DNA of 64,000 nucleotides from Geosiphon pyriformis (lineage: Eukaryota > Glomeromycota > Glomeromycetes > Archaeosporales > Geosiphonaceae). The position numbers were made by a program, and so were the translations under genes. The notes beneath the pieces were generated by a model that saw only the letters and a program-made list of their open reading frames with translations, made no database searches and was not told the DNA's origin. How positions within the stretch are numbered: position 1 is the stretch's first letter; the number at the start of each line of letters is the position of its first letter. The stretch is from assembly GCA_016748015.1 (NCBI GenBank), contig JAAOMT010000226.1:1036604-1100603 (forward strand), in the 5' to 3' direction. This document shows positions 1 through 13,325 of this stretch, in pieces.

Positions 1-312
1 TTACACTTTTTCAAACCCGAATAACTCTGGAGACATTGAAAATTTGGCACCATCTGTCAAACACGATGGTGAAAAATCATGATTTTCTGGAAAAGGATTA
101 GGACTGTTGGTTAGAATCAATGAAAAAATTGAGCACTATAGTTATATTGACATTTAAAATAAATTACTGCTCTTTATTCAATCCAGATTTAGTGGAAGAA
201 GGTATTCTCTTCAAGATAATATTGCTCATGTCTGTACTGCCAAATTGAATCAAACAACAAAAAATTACAGAAAAACTTTTGTTTATAGTTTTATGAAATT
301 GAAATAATTTGT
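1..312 (+). pseudogene. Tc1/mariner-type transposase relic (partial, enters from left edge)
   Basis: The plus strand, with interruptions, reads VKHDGEKS, then SGKGLGLLVRINEKIEH, YIDI and finally LQDNIAHVCTAK. This matches the order in Tc1-type transposases: the VKHGGG-like segment, the GxGxL/I segment, the YxxIL segment and the QDNAPxHTA segment that carries the second catalytic Asp. Stops interrupt it and the SPDLNPIE part is missing, so it is a non-functional remnant. Its start lies outside the window. Family assignment is by motif order only. Confidence 0.6.
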
Positions 313-547
313 TCATGAAAATAGTTTTTTCAAGATAAACTAGTAAATATATATCAATAAATACATTTAATTAATTAAATTTTTTAGTGTTAAAATATGC
401 AAAGAAAAAATTGACTGATTCCAATTTTTTGATTTTGATTTGTGTATAACAATTACATATATTTTATTGTCTAATTTTTTATTCTAATTTCAAAGAATTA
501 ATTGGTTAATTAAAATTTCCCTAAAATATCCAATTTGGAATCAAAAA

Positions 548-1274
548 TTAAAACAAATGGTGAGATCGCCAAAAACACACATCCCTAACTCTTTTTGACA
601 TTGAATCATTTAACCTTTCACCAAAATTGATTTCGATGCTATTCCAGCTAATTTGTAACTTTTCCCACAGCTCATTTGTATTGGAAAGGGGGCCAGGAAG
701 CATATTTACTTCATTCCATAAATGTTTAATTGGGTTTAATGAGATGGTCAATCAAGCAATGCAATCTCATTTTTGCGAAACTAACTTTTTGCTTTTCTAA
801 AAATATGTTTCGGATCATTAAATTGTTGAAAAAGAATTCCAAAAGCGAACCTAATAGAATTTTATTCAAAATATCAATGTAATCCGACCCCATGCAACCC
901 CCCAAACCAACCCACAGGTGGTTAATATGACGATCTTTTAATGACTTTCGCCCAGCTGACCCAAATAACTGGTACTACTTTATGTCTAGGTAGTTTTTGT
1001 GCTTAATTATGGCACATCCATGTCGCCAGAGTATACGCCATATGCTTTCCACTGAAAAATGGACTACTAGGTTAGCTTGGAGTTGGTATTGGACTTTGGA
1101 GCACAGAGGATTTTTCTCGCTCACCTGTGTTCAAGTGTTTTCGCGACCTGGTATTGGTCCCAAAGAGGCACGGGGGGTTTTTCTGGGTCAACTATCTGCT
1201 TTGACACAGCAGTTTTCTTGACTGTGTTTCCTTCTTCTTGCAGTGTATATATTTGGAAACGTCTTTCTTTTTAA
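548..1274 (-). pseudogene. Tc1/mariner transposase relic, C-terminal half
   Basis: The last 67 codons (751 down to 548) contain LNPIKHLWNEVN followed by LWEKLQ and a RLNDSMSKRV segment, the standard end of Tc1-type transposases after the third acidic residue. Upstream on the same strand, in other frames and with stops, are a GCM-GSDYIDILN segment (compare WGC...YxxIL) and FQQFNDPKH (compare FQQDNDPKH). In that last motif the catalytic Asp is replaced by Phe. Several frameshifts and stops show that it is dead. No terminal inverted repeats were recognised. It lies opposite in orientation to the relic at 1-312. Confidence 0.7.
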
Positions 1275-1760
1275 AAATGTTGCATGAGATCTTTTCATTT
1301 CCTAACTGATCCAATCATAATTAACTGAATTTTAAATTTTTTTTATTTAAACAATAGAGAAAGATAAAAATTCCATCAAATAATATTACTCTTGACCGCG
1401 TACAATTCTTCAATAACGAGATATTCGAATTTCGCCATTTTTTTTGTGTGTTCAGTTTCTTCTGTGAGTAACTGTATGTGCTACTGTTTCAATCTAACTT
1501 TTTAAAGATTAAATTTATATTTTTACTTGTTTGATGCGATTCAATGTAAATTCTAAATGTTATTTATTTCTGTAAACAACATGGTTTTATAATATTAGCA
1601 GATATGACTTAAATATTAGGCATTTGATACAATTTATCCTATTTTTATTAGAATAATCCAAAATATATTGTAAAAATTACAAAAGCGTGATATTCATTTA
1701 AAAAAATAATATTTTCCAGGAAATAATGATACTGAGTATCAACAACAACTCGAACATTGT
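1275..1760. other. AT-rich intergenic sequence, nothing recognised
   Basis: AT-rich spacer between the Tc1 relic and the 3' end of the aldehyde dehydrogenase gene. It presumably contains that gene's 3' UTR on the minus strand (A/T runs just below 1760). No ORF, RNA gene or repeat was recognised. Confidence 0.5.
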
Positions 1761-3764
1761 TTAATTCATGAATTTTGCGTTTATGAAAAGATAAGCACTA
1801 ATTGCAACAATCGTAATTAGAAAACCCGTCTTCGATTTATTTCCGAAATGAATGTTCCCTCCACTTTTCTTTACAAAAGAAGGTGTAGACACGAGAAGCC
1901 AGCCCAGAACTTTCATTTTTTTTTGGGTGTACGGTGGATACCGTGCCTTTAGTAATCTTTCAGCATAGAATGGTGTTTCAAGTGTACTACGTTCGTGTGA
2001 AAAGACGTCAAAGGATCGCTTGCCGTGATAGCTGCCCATCCCCGAGGAACCAATACCACCAAATGGTAAGGTGTTTACTATAAAAAAGGTTATCATTTTA
2101 AATTTAAAAAATCTCCAGTCTTTTGGTCTCTAACCCATAAAATTACATACCAGCGAAGTGTAGCATGCAATCATTGATCGAGGCACCGCCAGATCGAGTA
2201 TTATCAAGAACTGTTATATTATGTTAAGTGAGCAATATTAGAAAAAATAATCGAAAATGGTAATTATTGATGGTGGGAATTTTAACGAAAAAACATATAG
2301 AGCGAAAGATTTACCATACTGAATTGTCTTTTTGTCCTTGCTAAAAGGATAAAGACATAGAGGTTCAGGAAGATTATTAACAAATTTTATTGCTTCTTCC
2401 AAATTCTTAACCACTATAATCGGTAAAATTGGCCCAAATATTTCTTCTTGCATCAATATATCATCACTCGTGACGTCAGCAACAATGGTTGGGGCTATAA
2501 AAAGGTTATCTCGATCTGATTCCCCTCCAATTACAATTCTTCCTTTTGTCCGCTGAAGCAAATTGGTTAGACGATCAAAATGTCGATGATTGATGATACG
2601 TGCATATCCTTCACTTTGCTGAACGTCGTTTCCTTGCATTTCTCGAAGAGCAATTGGGATCTGTTCAAGAATAGCTGCTTGTACAGATTCTTCACATAAC
2701 ACATAGTCAGGTGCTATACATGTCTTGATTTAAAGAGAAATAAAAAGGAATCTTCTTGTACACATCATTAATGATGATACCCAAGGCTTAGAAAAAAATT
2801 TCGAAAATATCTAATTTACCTGACCACAATTGTATAATTTACCCCAAAGGATCCGTTTTACCGAAATGACGATATCGGTATTTTTCGTCAAAATAACCGG
2901 ACTCTTACCACCAAGTTCCAATGTTATTCGTGTTAAATTCTTAGCCGCAGCAGCCATTATAATTTTACCCACAGCAGTAGATCCTGTGTAAAATATGTGA
3001 TCGAATTTGTTCTCCAAAAGGAAGGTTGTTTCATTAGGACCACCTTGAACAAGAGCATAGGCATTGGGATCCAAGTATTTTGGGAAGAGCTCGGATAACA
3101 GTAATGCAACATGAACAGCCATCTCTGAAGGTTTACATATGGCAGTACATCCAGCGCCAATTGCTCCAACCAGAGGTCCCAATAATAACACAACTGGATA
3201 ATTCCATGAGCTGATGATCAAAACGTTGCCTTTTGGGAGAAAAACCGTAAATTTTTGTGGATAACAAACATTTGGAAATAAAAATGTTATAATATACCGA
3301 TCGGCTCTTTCCTTATATAGCACTTGTTTAAGGCGTAGCCTAATGGGCGCTTCACAACCTCAGGAGCTGCCCATTGATCTAAATTTTTTAACATATCCAG
3401 AATTTCCTGTTTAAGTAATACCGTTTCACCAAGCCATGCTTCGTTCCGTGGCTTGTACAAATCCTGACGCAGTGCCTCAAAAATCGCCGGTTCATTTTCA
3501 TCGATTAAGAGGTAAAGTTGTTGGAGTTGTTGCTTTCGATAGGCTAGAGGTTTTGTGATATTTTGAAAGAATGTCTGACGAAGTGTGGAGACAATCTAGA
3601 TTTTCATTTGATAATATAGTTGAAGGCGAATTTCCAATAAAAATTCTAACATGTTGATATAATCTCCCGTCACCATCATTGTGTAGCAAAAAAAATTCCC
3701 AACCCTTATTCACCTGCTCCATTTCCTCGACTTTTGTATAAGTTAAAGAGGAAGTGGTTGCCAT
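1761..3764 (-). CDS. ALDH3-type (fatty) aldehyde dehydrogenase, C-terminally membrane anchored
   Basis: Six exons, read on the minus strand: 3714-3764, 3298-3595, 2820-3229, 2315-2723, 2151-2210, 1761-2077. All five introns are GT-AG and all phases agree, giving 514 residues, a normal ALDH3/Hfd1 length. The family oxidises long-chain aldehydes to acids using NAD(P)+. Visible motifs: SSWNYP with the oxyanion Asn at about 126, GSTAVGK cofactor loop at about 199, ELGGKSP general base Glu at about 221, GQTC nucleophile Cys at about 255 (the codon pair is split across an intron), EEIFGP, and LPFGGIGSSGMGSYHGK near the end. The final 20 or so residues are hydrophobic and look like a tail anchor, as in fatty aldehyde dehydrogenases of ER or mitochondrial outer membrane. 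The start is the first in-frame ATG of exon 1. It shares a 350-bp upstream region with the transporter gene. Intact; substrate specificity is inferred. Confidence 0.92.
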
Positions 3765-4114
3765 AATATCATGAGAAGTTGATTAATTCGTAATTTTAAA
3801 AATGGTGAGGAGTAAGTCCTTATAGGAGAGTCATGCATGCAAGCATTATTAGTGCTAGCTAAATATATAAACTTGATTTACAACCTTCTTGGGTTGGATC
3901 AACCGGGAAAATATTTTCCCACAGGATTTTTAAATACATGTAATCGTTGCATAATTTAGGAAATTTCATCATACATGTGGTTAGTTGAGCTGCTCCTTTA
4001 TAAATAAAATTATTTTTTCTCACAAATCATTACTTTGAAGAAAAATCCAAACAAAAAATAATTTAAATATTTTGAACAAAGGGAATAACCATTTTAAATT
4101 TGGTAATTTCCGAA
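3765..4114. promoter_or_regulatory. Shared divergent promoter region
   Basis: About 350 bp separates the start codons of the aldehyde dehydrogenase (minus) and the MFS transporter (plus), so both promoters must lie here or overlap the genes. The sequence is AT-rich with no motif I can assign safely. Bidirectional regulation is inferred from geometry alone. Confidence 0.5.
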
Positions 4115-6473
4115 ATGGAACAACTAAATCTCACTACAATACCAACAACTACAATGCTAGATGATAGCTTAGATAGTGACAATGAGGATGAAAAGTTTAT
4201 GCCTTCATTCACACAACCTTCGACAATTTCACAGCAGGATTTTACACTACTATTTCAAAGGAATGGTTCAACATTGACCGACATAGAACCAGAAGACACC
4301 GAAGAATTACTGATAAACAATAAGCTGCTTTCAGGAAACTCTTCATCGGCAACATTGCAAATTGGCACTAATCACCCTGGAAATAGGTATCATAGACATA
4401 GAGACAGCAATGGTCCAAGTAGAGTCAGGCGAGGAAGTTTCAAAATTGACAATGTTGAAAAAATAATTAAAAGGCTTGCGATGGCATGTGCGTGTACTTT
4501 TGGGATTGGTAGTCATTTCGGGTCACACATAATTGGCCCGATGAAAGGAATTCTCATGAAGGTAATTTTTGATTTTATTTGATTCTAGCTATTTTGATCT
4601 TTGGATAACCGGAATAGATTTCATAAAAAGTCGTGCCATCTTTTCGAACATGAATTTCATTCACAAACCTAAAATATGAATTAACAGCAACTTAGCCTGA
4701 CAAATACACAATTTTCGTTACTGGTCGCTTCGCTGACCCTATGCAATACCGTGATACCGACGGTTTCTGGAATTTTAGTTGCAAAATTTGGAACCACAAA
4801 AAGTTCAATTGTCGTGACAAGTGTCGTTCTTTTAGGAATGTTAATTGTCACGGTTGCCAGCTGGACTGGTAAAATATCAGCCATGATAATAGGCTTCGGA
4901 ATTTTCGGGTAATTATATTTATAACATTAAAGTATATTTAGAGAATTTAAATATCCAAAGATTTTGCATTTTTACAGAATGGGTTTGGCCCCTTTGACAA
5001 TTATCCAAGAAACAATTATCGTACATTTTTTCCAAGGAAATGGACTGGGCTTTGCCTTAGCAACGGGTTTAACAATGGGTAAATTGGTAGGTCCTTTGTT
5101 TTAGACTGCTCGATACTATTTTTCATACGTAATTTTTGAATTTTTTGCAACCCCTATTTCAGGCGTCTTTTATGGCCTCAGTTTTGGCAGTTCCACTTTC
5201 CATGACGCAACCTCTTACATATCGTGCTCCCTTTTTCGTGGCAACGCTTACTTGTTTTGTGTCATGGATAATGAACATTGTATATCTCTTACTGCTGAAA
5301 CACGCGGACGATCGAAAAAATAAAAATCAGGATGGTGCAGCATTACATCAAGTAGTTGAAAAGAAAACAATGCATTGGAGTGCGATATTTGATCTATCAA
5401 ATATGTTTTGGTGGTATTTGGTTGTGGTATTTTTATATGGTACTTCAATGGTGCCTTTTCTCCATCTTTCGAGGTGAGTGAGTTAGCGTGAATCAGGGAG
5501 GATTAATTTGCTTAATCGACTATTAATCCCATCATAAAATTTGAATTCATTCACAGCAATATTATAAAGCATCGCTTTGACACAACCGATTTACTAGCAT
5601 CATGGGATGCTTCGATAGTTCTTTTGTTACCCGTTATCATCTACCCTTTCTTGGGTCTTTTTTTAGATAAATATGGGAAGCGATGCACGATATGTAAGAC
5701 ATATTTTTCTAAAATTGACCTTTTGATTAGTTTTGACTAATAATGACCCAAGTTTTGTTAAATGTCTAGTGGTTGCATCTTCTGTTGCAATTCTTTTGAC
5801 ATTTTTACTTCTTTTGTTACCGCCACATTTGATTCATCCATTCCCTCCTATTTTCTTCTTCGCCTTGGCTTTCTCACTTGCACCATTGACAATTGTCACT
5901 CTTGTGCCATTGTTGACGGAACACGTATCCACCGGCCTGGGGCTCTATAAAAGCCTGGACAATATTGGCGCAACTGTCAGTCAAACTCTCACAGGCTTAA
6001 TTTTGGATGCACATGTGGAAAAGGTTAATTACACTATTGGGCCAGATGGTGTTGAATACGGTCACGAAAATGATGATTTAGTCGCTCTAAAGATGTTTAC
6101 ATTTTTGAGCTTTTTACTTTTGCTGAGTTCCTTGGGATTCTTGTGGGCTGACCAAAAGTATGAGGGTGGACGAATCAATTCAATTGATGATGGAAGTCGG
6201 TATCATCCCACCAACGACTATGGTCAGCTATTATCGCAAGACAATTATCGAACTGGAAGTCTACAAGCAATGGTAATAGAAGACGACACAATCCTTGCAA
6301 AAGAAGGCATGAAAAAACAGCGGGAACAAGCCCGGATATATATTGGATTGATAACTCTATTATTAATTTTCTGTTGGGCCCTATTTGGAATTGTAGCTTG
6401 GGAAAAGGCCGGCGTACATGCTCAGCCACGCAACCCTATAACTGTGCCTTTACCCTTACCAAGTAATTTATAG
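4115..6473 (+). CDS. MFS transporter, MFSD1-like
   Basis: Six exons: 4115-4561, 4688-4908, 4978-5086, 5163-5473, 5557-5693, 5770-6473. All introns are GT-AG and in phase, giving 642 residues. After a roughly 110-residue acidic, Ser/Thr-rich N-terminus come about a dozen hydrophobic segments typical of the major facilitator superfamily, with DKYGKR between segments in the second half. The FGIGSHFG first-helix segment and the following short loop resemble MFSD1-type lysosomal/vacuolar transporters. Residues 61-66 (DTEELL) fit an acidic dileucine sorting signal, [D/E]xxxL[L/I], which would suit a vacuolar/lysosomal membrane. A longer frame exists upstream without ATG; the ATG at 4115 (MEQLNL) was chosen as first in-frame ATG. 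A last hydrophobic segment lies near residue 615. Substrate is not evident from sequence. Confidence 0.85.
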
Positions 6474-7734
6474 ACATTTTAATCATAAAAAAAAGCTTAA
6501 TGAAGCAAAGAATTGTAAATTTTTTGTGTATGAAACTCACGAAATCTTCAATTCGAATTTTTCTTCATGTAAAATTGGTTTAGATAATTCACCTAATTTA
6601 TTAATTATAGAGATTATTTAGTCAAAGGCGAAAATTTAGCTGATTTTTAAAGTCTATTCAAATGTATTTTAAAGCAACCTGGTTCTAAATTATTAGCTCA
6701 ATTTCATCGCCTTGACTATTCAAAAGATAGAAATTATAGGATAAATTTTAAAATTAGTTTTTTAATGTATATGATTCCAGGTCATTTTAATGGTGACCCT
6801 CCATATTTAACAAGAGATTTGGTCGATAGAGCTCAATCATTGCAAAGACCTAGTATAATTCCTCTGCAACCAAAATATCCTTGAAAAAAGAACGAATCCT
6901 TATCTGGCTACCGGATACCAAAGAGTTATCTGAGCCTTGAAAAACTCATTTTGATACAAAGCGAGACTGTTTGGGAGAATATAAGGACTTTTTCCACAGA
7001 GAAACAAAAAAATTTTCCAATAATGAGATTAAAAAATATTACATTCAAAGAAAATGACTTGGAATATCTCGATGGTTATAAAGTCCAGAATTAATGAATG
7101 ATTTTGAAGAAAAACAATTTATTTATTTTACCCAAAAATATAACACAAAATGAATGAAATTGATTTAAAGAATCTAGAAAATCCCAAATTACCAAATCTG
7201 AATCTTTTTGGCTAGCGAAAACATTTTAGTTGAAATTATTTTGAATAAAAATTTAATATACTCAATACTTCATGAATGGGGCTTTTAGCATTTTAAAGTT
7301 TGCTAAATGTTAGCTCAGGTTTCTTCAAATCGATTCGTGATTTTTTGAAAGAAATAGGTGAAAAGGCATATTTTTTATAGCTTTATAAAGATTCTGACAG
7401 GAAATACATGAAAAAGACTTTCTGCGGTGGAAATTTCCATTTTAGGTTTTTAATTGATTTGTTTTAAAAACTTTCAACATGAGATTTTCTCAATAACATT
7501 AAAGAAAATCATAGCAGATTTAGAAATAATGCTTAATTTTGAATAGACCTCACCAAGCATAGAATATATAAAGTTAAAATAGATAAGATTCATTAATTAT
7601 TGAGAGATTTTATTAAAATTTAGATATCACGTTGGTGATTGGAGATATAAAAAATAATTTATATTTTCGTACATATATCAATCATATAAACTTGGCTTTT
7701 AGCTCTGTAATTTATTTATTTATTTTAACCCTTA
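6474..7734. other. Intergenic, possible decayed coding remnant, unassigned
   Basis: Moderately AT-rich spacer after the transporter gene. Around 6770-6890 the plus strand has a short coding-like stretch beginning MIPGHFNGDPPYLTRD that ends in a TGA at about 6882, followed by further broken frames to about 7090. I could not link it to a family. Nothing else was recognised. Confidence 0.3.
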
Positions 7735-8505
7735 GAACAGGTAGATGGCGAATGGGATTTAGGCCTGGAGATTGGAGGGCCAATCAAAGAACCATAATGC
7801 CACCCCCACCAAATTTTATTGTTGGTGCATACGTTGGCTCCTAATAGTCCAATCTTCGTGCAATGTTAAGTCGTCGTTTTTGGTGTATTTTTTTAATTCG
7901 TGCTTGTAAACCATTCTGCTGGAGTAGTTTCAACACTAACATTAATTTTATTGTTGATTTTAATTTTTTTTTTGAATTTCTACTGCTGTTGAACATTCTT
8001 GAGTAGAAATAAGACGAACGATTTTTCGGTCATTACGTTTAGTTAAAATCGCGGACATCCAAATTTATGTTTATCAGTGAAACTAGTTTAATTTTTTATG
8101 TGTATTACCGTAGATCGTGCTACACCCTCACGAGAAGCAACTTTTCGGTTAGAATACCTTTCTTCAAAAAGGGTAGATATTCAAACGCGTTTTTCTATAG
8201 GAAAACGGGTCATAATAATTTTTTATGACAAAAAGAACTTTAATTCGTTCCTGAAGACTCTCTTCCAGGCTCAGTGTATATAATCAAAGAAAATTTTCTT
8301 CTTTTGAATCATTTGTATTAAGACAATCTTAACGTGCAATAAGAAATGCGACCACCTTTAACGAACCTATTGTTAATTTTCTAATTTGTTCATTTTTTTT
8401 AATAATCGGTAAATTTTTATTCTAATTGTCAGTTCAATCGTAAAAATCATAATTAAAGTGATACCTAAAATTTAATGACTTTTGCGAGCCACTTTATTTT
8501 GAACC
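7735..8505 (-). pseudogene. Tc1/mariner element relic with internal deletion
   Basis: On the minus strand, going down from about 8200, the pieces read NRKVASREGVARSTV (first helix-turn-helix), LTKRNDRKIVRLIS, then LQQNGLQARIKKIHQKRR (second DNA-binding domain of Tc1-type transposases). Within about 100 bp comes SPGLNPIRHL, the motif holding the third acidic residue, with Asp replaced by Gly. The intervening catalytic core, roughly half the protein, is absent. Near 8485-8500 the minus strand reads AGTGGCTCGCAAAAGT, which resembles a Tc1-family terminal repeat, so the element end is probably about 8500. I did not find its partner at the other end. Confidence 0.7.
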
Positions 8506-8608
8506 AGCAATTAACATAAAACCATGCTTATCAGTTTCAAAATCGCGAAAATAATCACCCCATTTTTTTCTCTTCTTACCTCCCCCTTTATTGAGCCAAC
8601 TTCTCAAA

Positions 8609-8734
8609 ATGCTTATACCACCACCATCCCTCACCTCCATTAAGAAAGGTTACCTCTATGCCCGTGTCTTTAGTACAAAGCAAAAAGAGGATCTTGAGCG
8701 ACAAAAACAACGAATCTTTCTTGATAATTTATAA
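8609..8734 (+). pseudogene. IS607-type serine recombinase relic (N-terminal catalytic fragment)
   Basis: A 41-codon ORF carries IKKGYLYARVFSTKQKEDLERQ-like sequence (residues 11-32). This matches the start of the serine recombinase fold in IS607-family TnpA proteins, which read YARVSS...QKxDLERQ. The position of the catalytic Ser immediately after YARV is Phe here, so the fragment is inactive as well as truncated. The MerR-like helix-turn-helix that normally precedes it is not visible, and the frame stops right after the motif. No TnpB/Fanzor-like sequence was recognised nearby. It could be a chance remnant of another resolvase family, but the spaced match is long. Confidence 0.55.
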
Positions 8735-9029
8735 GTTTGAGAACAAATCTGAACAAGTCATTCCCAATTTAAAAAAACCATCATATTAAAGTCAGATTGT
8801 GTCACGAGCATTATACTTTGATTGAAAAAATATTTTTTTTATATAATACAACACTAAGTTAATCTTATTATCCTCTTAGCATTACAGCCAATTCCATTAA
8901 GATGTGTTAATACAAAAGATACTTTAAAAATATTTCCAGCTTTTTTGGTCAAACTAACTTTCATGACCCAATTTTAACAAGATAATATTGTGTGAATGCA
9001 TCACATTGGATTCATATCCATGAATGTGA

Positions 9030-12000
9030 TTCGGAAATCCCAAATCATTGTTATGAATTGTTCCATTTTTTTTACAATCTGGTAGTAGAAATTTATACTT
9101 TGTCTCTATTGGCAATTAATCAAATAAATTATAGTGGCAAACTTTACATATTTGTAGATCTTTAGAGCTTCTCTATACCAATTTCTTATTACAAAATCTC
9201 TGACAAGCATTATGTAAAGTTATTATAATTGTTTCAAATCCCTTTTTTTTATTTATTAAAAAAATAATATAATAATGTTAATTATAAATTTTAATTATGC
9301 AAATTATGTAAATTAGTTAATTACATAAGAATTAATATTATTAATACTTATATGAAAATTTTTAACCAAACAAATTTCCTTAAAAATAAGAAACTGAATT
9401 TTATTTAATACAATTTTTAATAAAAATGAAATGTTTTCATTTTTAATTAATACAGTATAGTTTTAATGTAATTTTAAATGATTAATTATGTTGAAACTGT
9501 ATAATATATATTTATATTATACTATTTATTGTAAACTAAAATAAATAATAAAAAACTATACTTTATTAAAACAATATAAAATTATAAAATTATAAAAATA
9601 ATAGTAATATAATTAATATAATATTTAAATATATATTTTACATATTTTTATTAATATAAAACTTATTTTTTATATTAATATTAATATTTTTTACTGTATT
9701 AATTAAATATAATCTAATTTTTATTTATTTTATATTAAAAATTTTATTATTAATATATTTAATTTAATATTATATATTTACATTAAAATTTTTTTATTAT
9801 TTTACTAAAATATAACATATTATTATTCAAATTAAGTCATTTTATTTTATATTAAAAACATTAATAATTTAACAAAATTTTATGTATAAATTTAGTTAAA
9901 TTAATTATAATATTATAATATTTTTAATTTATTTTTTATATTTAAATTTTTTTGATTTTTATTAAGTTTAATTATAATAAAACAAGTTAAAAAATAATTC
10001 AAACATAAAAAACAAAATCAATAAAATATTTTGTAACCATAAATAATTGAAAACCAATTTTATTTAAATTAAAAAAAGCAACTTTATAAATTAAAATCAA
10101 ATAATTCAAATTTTAATTTATTTTAATATTATTATTATTAAAAGTTTTTTAAAACTTAAAAATAATAATATATTTTTAAAGTAATAAAATTTAGATAATA
10201 AAAAAATAAAAAGTAATTAATTATGTATTTAAATAATCATATTATTAATTTTATAAAATTATATATCTAAAAAAATTAATTAATTTGATTTTTAAAGTAT
10301 TTTTTAAGACAATAATTTTTATTAATTTAAAAAAACAAATTTTAATACTATTTTTTACTAATATTAAAACTGGTTTTAATATGTTGTTTAAAAAAAAACT
10401 TTTAACCAAAAAAAATAATGTATTTATATATTTTATTTAATCATTTTTATAATTAAAAAAATTTGCTAATTCTTCTTTTTAACAAAAAAAAAATAAAATT
10501 GTTTTTTTTTACTTTGTTTTAATTATAATTATAAAAATTATAAATAAAAATATATATATATTATAATAATAATTAATAATTACAATTATAAAAAACCAAT
10601 AAATATATATTATTAAAAAAAAACAATATTTATTTTGTTTATATATTTTTTAAATATAATTATTTTAAAAGTTTTTTATAGTAATAATAATATATTTATT
10701 AAAACTTATATAAATTAATAGTTAATTATATTATTTATTTTAATAAAATTTTCAGTCTTAAAAACAAAATAAATTATGTTTTTATATATAATTTTAACCA
10801 ATTAAACTATTAAACAAAAATTAAATTAATAAAATAGAAATTAAAACATTTTTTTTATTTTTTGAAAATATTATTGGTTTTAAAATATTTTTAAAATATT
10901 ATTATTTATTAAAAAATTTTTAAATAATAATTTTTGATTTTGATATTTAATACTATTATTAAAATTATATTTAATTTATATATAACTCTATTAATATAAA
11001 GTTGGTTTTTAAAGAAAATATTATATAAAATCTGTATTTTATGTTTTTTTAGATATTATTATTAAAATTAAATTTGGTAATTTTTTTTAAGATTTTTGGT
11101 TTTGATTTTATTATTGTAAATTTTTTATATTTTTTTAATAATTTTAAAAGTACTATAAGTATTTTAAATAAATTTATTATTATTTTTTATTATTATTAAA
11201 TATGTAAAATTTAATTATTATTTAATACAATATAATTTACTAAAAATTTTAATAAAATATAATTTACATATTTTTTATATGTAATTAAACATATATATTT
11301 AGTTAAAACTAAATTATGTTAAATTTAATAAGAAAAATTTACTTTAAAAAACATTTATACATATAGTTAACTAAAATACAATTATTTTTAACCAATTTAT
11401 TTATTTATTTTGTATTATTATTTGTATTTAACTTAATTCTAAAAGCTTAAAACTTTCAAAAATTATTAATTAAAAAAATGTATTTTTATTAATTTTAAAA
11501 ATATTTTTATTTTTATTTTTATTATAATTATACTTAATTTTAAGCTTACAAGTTTTTTTATACAATTTGCTTAACTAATTATTAATAAACTTAACAACAA
11601 ATCTAATTAACAAATCCAAAACAGTCAATTTAAATTTTAAAAAAGTTAACTTAAAATTAACCAAAAATTAATAATAATAATAATAACAAAAACAACCAAA
11701 AACTCAATAATAAAAAATTAATAAAGCAAAAATATTAATATAAAATTTAATACCAACAAAATAAAATTCAAGAATCTTAAAATTATTTATAAGTTTAAAT
11801 AATAATTTAAAAAAAAGATAAAAATAATTTACAATTAAATAATTTAAACTTAATATTTAAAATAATTTTAATAATTTTAATATAAATTATAATAAGTTTT
11901 TTATAAGTTTTTTAATTTTAATTATAAAATATTATTAATATTATAATAAAAAATTTTTGTTTTTATTTTTTATATTTGTTGTATATAATATATATTTTTC

Positions 12001-13325
12001 TAAAAACTAATTTAAATTCAATTTATTATTATTAAAAAAATTTTAAAACTATTTTTACAATTACTTGAAGTATTTTTCTAATTTAAAAACATAAAATATT
12101 ATAGTTTTAATTATTTTTTCTAAATATAATAATAAAGTTTTTTATTAATTAATAATAAATAATCTTAATTAAAAATTATTTTTTTAATAAATTTAGCTAA
12201 TAAGTACAAGTAAATTCTATAATAAATTTATAATAATAATTTAAATTCAATACTATATTTTTATTTTTTGATTAATTAAAAATTTATTTAGATATTGAGT
12301 ATTTTTTTAATATTAAAACTATTATATATTATATATTTATAATTTTATTTTTAATATTTTTAAATATTTGTTATTATTATTATAATATATTATTTATTGT
12401 TATTATAAAATAATGCTTGTTATTAATACTATCTAATAATTATTAATATTTAATTTATTATTTTTTTAAAATTTGAATTGTACTATTTTATTTTATTTTT
12501 TTTATTAAAGTTTTATGAGTACAGCCCAACCACTACCTAAGTACATAAAATCAAATAAGATCTTAAATTAAGTATTTTATAATTAATTAATTTTTTATAC
12601 TATTTATGATTTTTATTAAATTTTAAATTATAATATTATAAAAAAATTCTTATTAATAGTTTTAATTATTAAAAAATTAAGTTTGTTAATTTAAACCAAT
12701 TTTGTTTTTAAAAAACATTAGAATATAATTTTAAAAAATAATAAAAAGTTTATTTTTAAATAATAATTTAATTAACAATAACTATTTAGTTATTTTTGAA
12801 ATTTTGCATATATATTTAATTAAATTAATGTTTATAATAATTATAATACCAAATTTTAAATAATTTAAATTTAAATTAAAAACAAAAACTTTTATTTTAT
12901 TAAATTTATTTATAATTTAAAATTTAATTTAATTTTTTAACTTAATTTTAATAATTATAGAAATCAAATTTTTACTTTTTTATATTACTTAACAATATTA
13001 TTTTGTTTAATAAATTGTTTATATTTTTAATATTACATGTAATAATTTTTTAATTAAATTAATTATTTATTTTTAAAAAAAAAATTGTTTAATCTTAAAA
13101 GTATTATATTAAAAAAAACCTAAAAATTTAGCCAATTTAATTTTAAAATAACTTAATTTTAAAACAATATAAGTAAAAAACCAAAATTCACAAATAAATA
13201 TTAATAGTTTTTTTAAAAATAATATCTAAAACTATATTAATAACAGAAACTAAAACCAAAAAAAGATAATAAATTAATTAAAAATAATAAACAAAAACAT
13301 AATATTTAATTTAGAAAATAATATC
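9030..13325. other. AT desert
   Basis: More than 4 kb of almost pure A/T with no ORF, tRNA or ordered repeat recognised. I saw no CG dinucleotide between about 9031 and 13409. Most remaining C and G occur in AACC/GGTT or CAA/TTG contexts. It may be mutation-saturated element DNA (see findings), but no specific element could be recognised in this stretch. Confidence 0.6.
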
